Part shown: positions 63,473-64,000 of the stretch, one piece after another
Layout: each line of letters begins with the position of its first letter
Position numbering within the stretch: position 1 is the first letter of the stretch
Assembly: GCF_900537085.1 (NCBI RefSeq)
Contig: NZ_UNRE01000009.1
Span: 129,001 to 193,000 of the forward strand
Direction of reading: 5' to 3'
DNA: 64,000 nucleotides
Origin: Agarivorans sp. Alg241-V36
GTDB taxonomy: Bacteria; Pseudomonadota; Gammaproteobacteria; Enterobacterales; Celerinatantimonadaceae
The notes under the pieces: model-generated
Database searches by the model: none
Seen by the model: only the letters and a program-made list of their open reading frames with translations
What the model was told of the DNA's origin: nothing
Program-made: the position numbers and the translations under genes

Positions 63473-63823
63473 TTAGAACTGAAGACCAGCTTCACGTGCT
63501 GCTTCTGCAAGCGCAGCTACGCGGCCGTGGTACTTAAAGCCTGAACGGTCGAAAGCTACAGATGTAACGCCTTTCTCAGCAGCACGTTCAGCGATTGCTT
63601 TACCTACTGCAGTAGCGGCAGCTACATTGCTTAAACTTTCAAGACCGTTAGCAACGGCTTTATCTACTGTTGATGCTGCGGCAATAACCTGTGCATCAGG
63701 TGCAATCACCTGCGCGTAAATATGGCGCGGAGTACGGTGAATCACCAGGCGGGTTTTACCCAACTCTTGCATAGCTTTGCGAGTGCGTGTTGCACGACGC
63801 AGACGAGCAATTTTCTTTTCCAT
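63473..63823 (-). CDS. rplR: 50S ribosomal protein L18
   Basis: A 116-residue L18: [40 protein letters not shown], ending [20 protein letters not shown] followed by EAGLQF. It binds 5S rRNA. Confidence 0.98.
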   Translation of the reverse strand: MEKKIARLRRATRTRKAMQELGKTRLVIHRTPRHIYAQVIAPDAQVIAAASTVDKAVANGLESLSNVAAATAVGKAIAERAAEKGVTSVAFDRSGFKYHGRVAALAEAAREAGLQF

Positions 63824-63832
63824 AGTGTTAAC

Positions 63833-64000
63833 CTACTTCTTCTTAGCCTCTTTACGGCGAACATTTTCGTCAGAGTAACGAACACCTTTACCTTTGTAAG
63901 GCTCTGGTGGACGGAACGCGCGAATGTCTGCTGCTACCTGACCAACAACTTGCTTATCAGCACCTTTCAGTACGATTTCAGTTTGTGATGGACACTCTGC
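63833..64000 (-). CDS. rplF: 50S ribosomal protein L6, C-terminal part (cut by window end)
   Basis: The last 55 codons are present. [20 protein letters not shown], then [20 protein letters not shown], ending in a Lys-rich tail (RRKEAKKK), match the L6 C-terminus. The 5' part lies beyond the right edge. Confidence 0.96.
   Translation of the reverse strand, partial: AECPSQTEIVLKGADKQVVGQVAADIRAFRPPEPYKGKGVRYSDENVRRKEAKKK

Overview
The window is a 64 kb stretch of chromosome from a gammaproteobacterium. Gene orders dusB-fis, yjaG-hupA, rsd/nudC/hemE, fkpA-(WD40)-slyX, yheV/yheS and the classical spc/alpha ribosomal order all point that way. The mixture of Vibrio/Shewanella-like families (TIGR02922, SO_0444-type permease, FolE2+DUF1826, HD-GYP and GGDEF proteins) suggests a marine Alteromonadales- or Vibrionales-type organism; Agarivorans is a guess I cannot test here. 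I see no tRNA, rRNA, insertion sequence, prophage or CRISPR array. Almost all genes look like vertically inherited core or soft-core genes.

Layout. 1-12.7 kb: end of a membrane protein gene, prmA, dusB-fis, udp, a META-domain lipoprotein, a ZntR-like regulator with a metal-efflux permease, soxR divergent from a VOC-family enzyme, a DUF6435 protein, a Cache-GGDEF diguanylate cyclase, then purH-purD. 12.7-21.7 kb: YitT protein, a methyltransferase, a secreted aspartoacylase-like protein coupled to tag, a 1 kb stretch with no long ORF that holds three tandem paralogous micro-ORFs, a quinone reductase, an orphan TRAP binding protein, aqpZ and yfaZ. 21.7-26.2 kb: a sugar ABC importer (binding protein and two permeases on the minus strand, ATPase divergent). 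26.4-40.6 kb: leuA (long type) and many housekeeping or small genes, including hup, yjaG, a TauE exporter, hemE, nudC, rsd, fkpA and slyX. 40.6-46.8 kb: a zinc-starvation locus, with znuCBA-DUF1007-NicO permease facing folE2-DUF1826 across a palindromic Zur-like site. 47-57.8 kb: yheV, yheS, mgtE, metA-metH behind MetJ boxes, and an HD-GYP phosphodiesterase. 57.9-64 kb: alpha operon and the distal spc operon (rplQ back to rplF, cut by the window end), with a recognisable S4-binding leader before rpsM.

Functional themes. Metal homeostasis is over-represented: Zn efflux under a ZntR-type regulator at 4.6-6.1 kb, zinc uptake and a zinc-independent enzyme backup at 40-47 kb, MgtE at 50 kb. Cyclic-di-GMP turnover appears twice (GGDEF at 7.6 kb, HD-GYP at 56.5 kb). 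Methionine synthesis is represented by metA and metH in tandem.

The least ordinary items are small. They are three tandem 26-28 codon ORFs with the same D/E-x-x-G-x-x-A-L ... E-Q ... S-R pattern (17055-17365); a 30-codon hydrophobic ORF squeezed between the Zur-like palindrome and znuC; a 55-codon PLDc_N-type protein hidden at 33587-33754; an 82-bp tandem duplication of the 3' end of the cbiX-like gene; and a 39-bp repeat array that encodes the His-rich loop of ZnuA.
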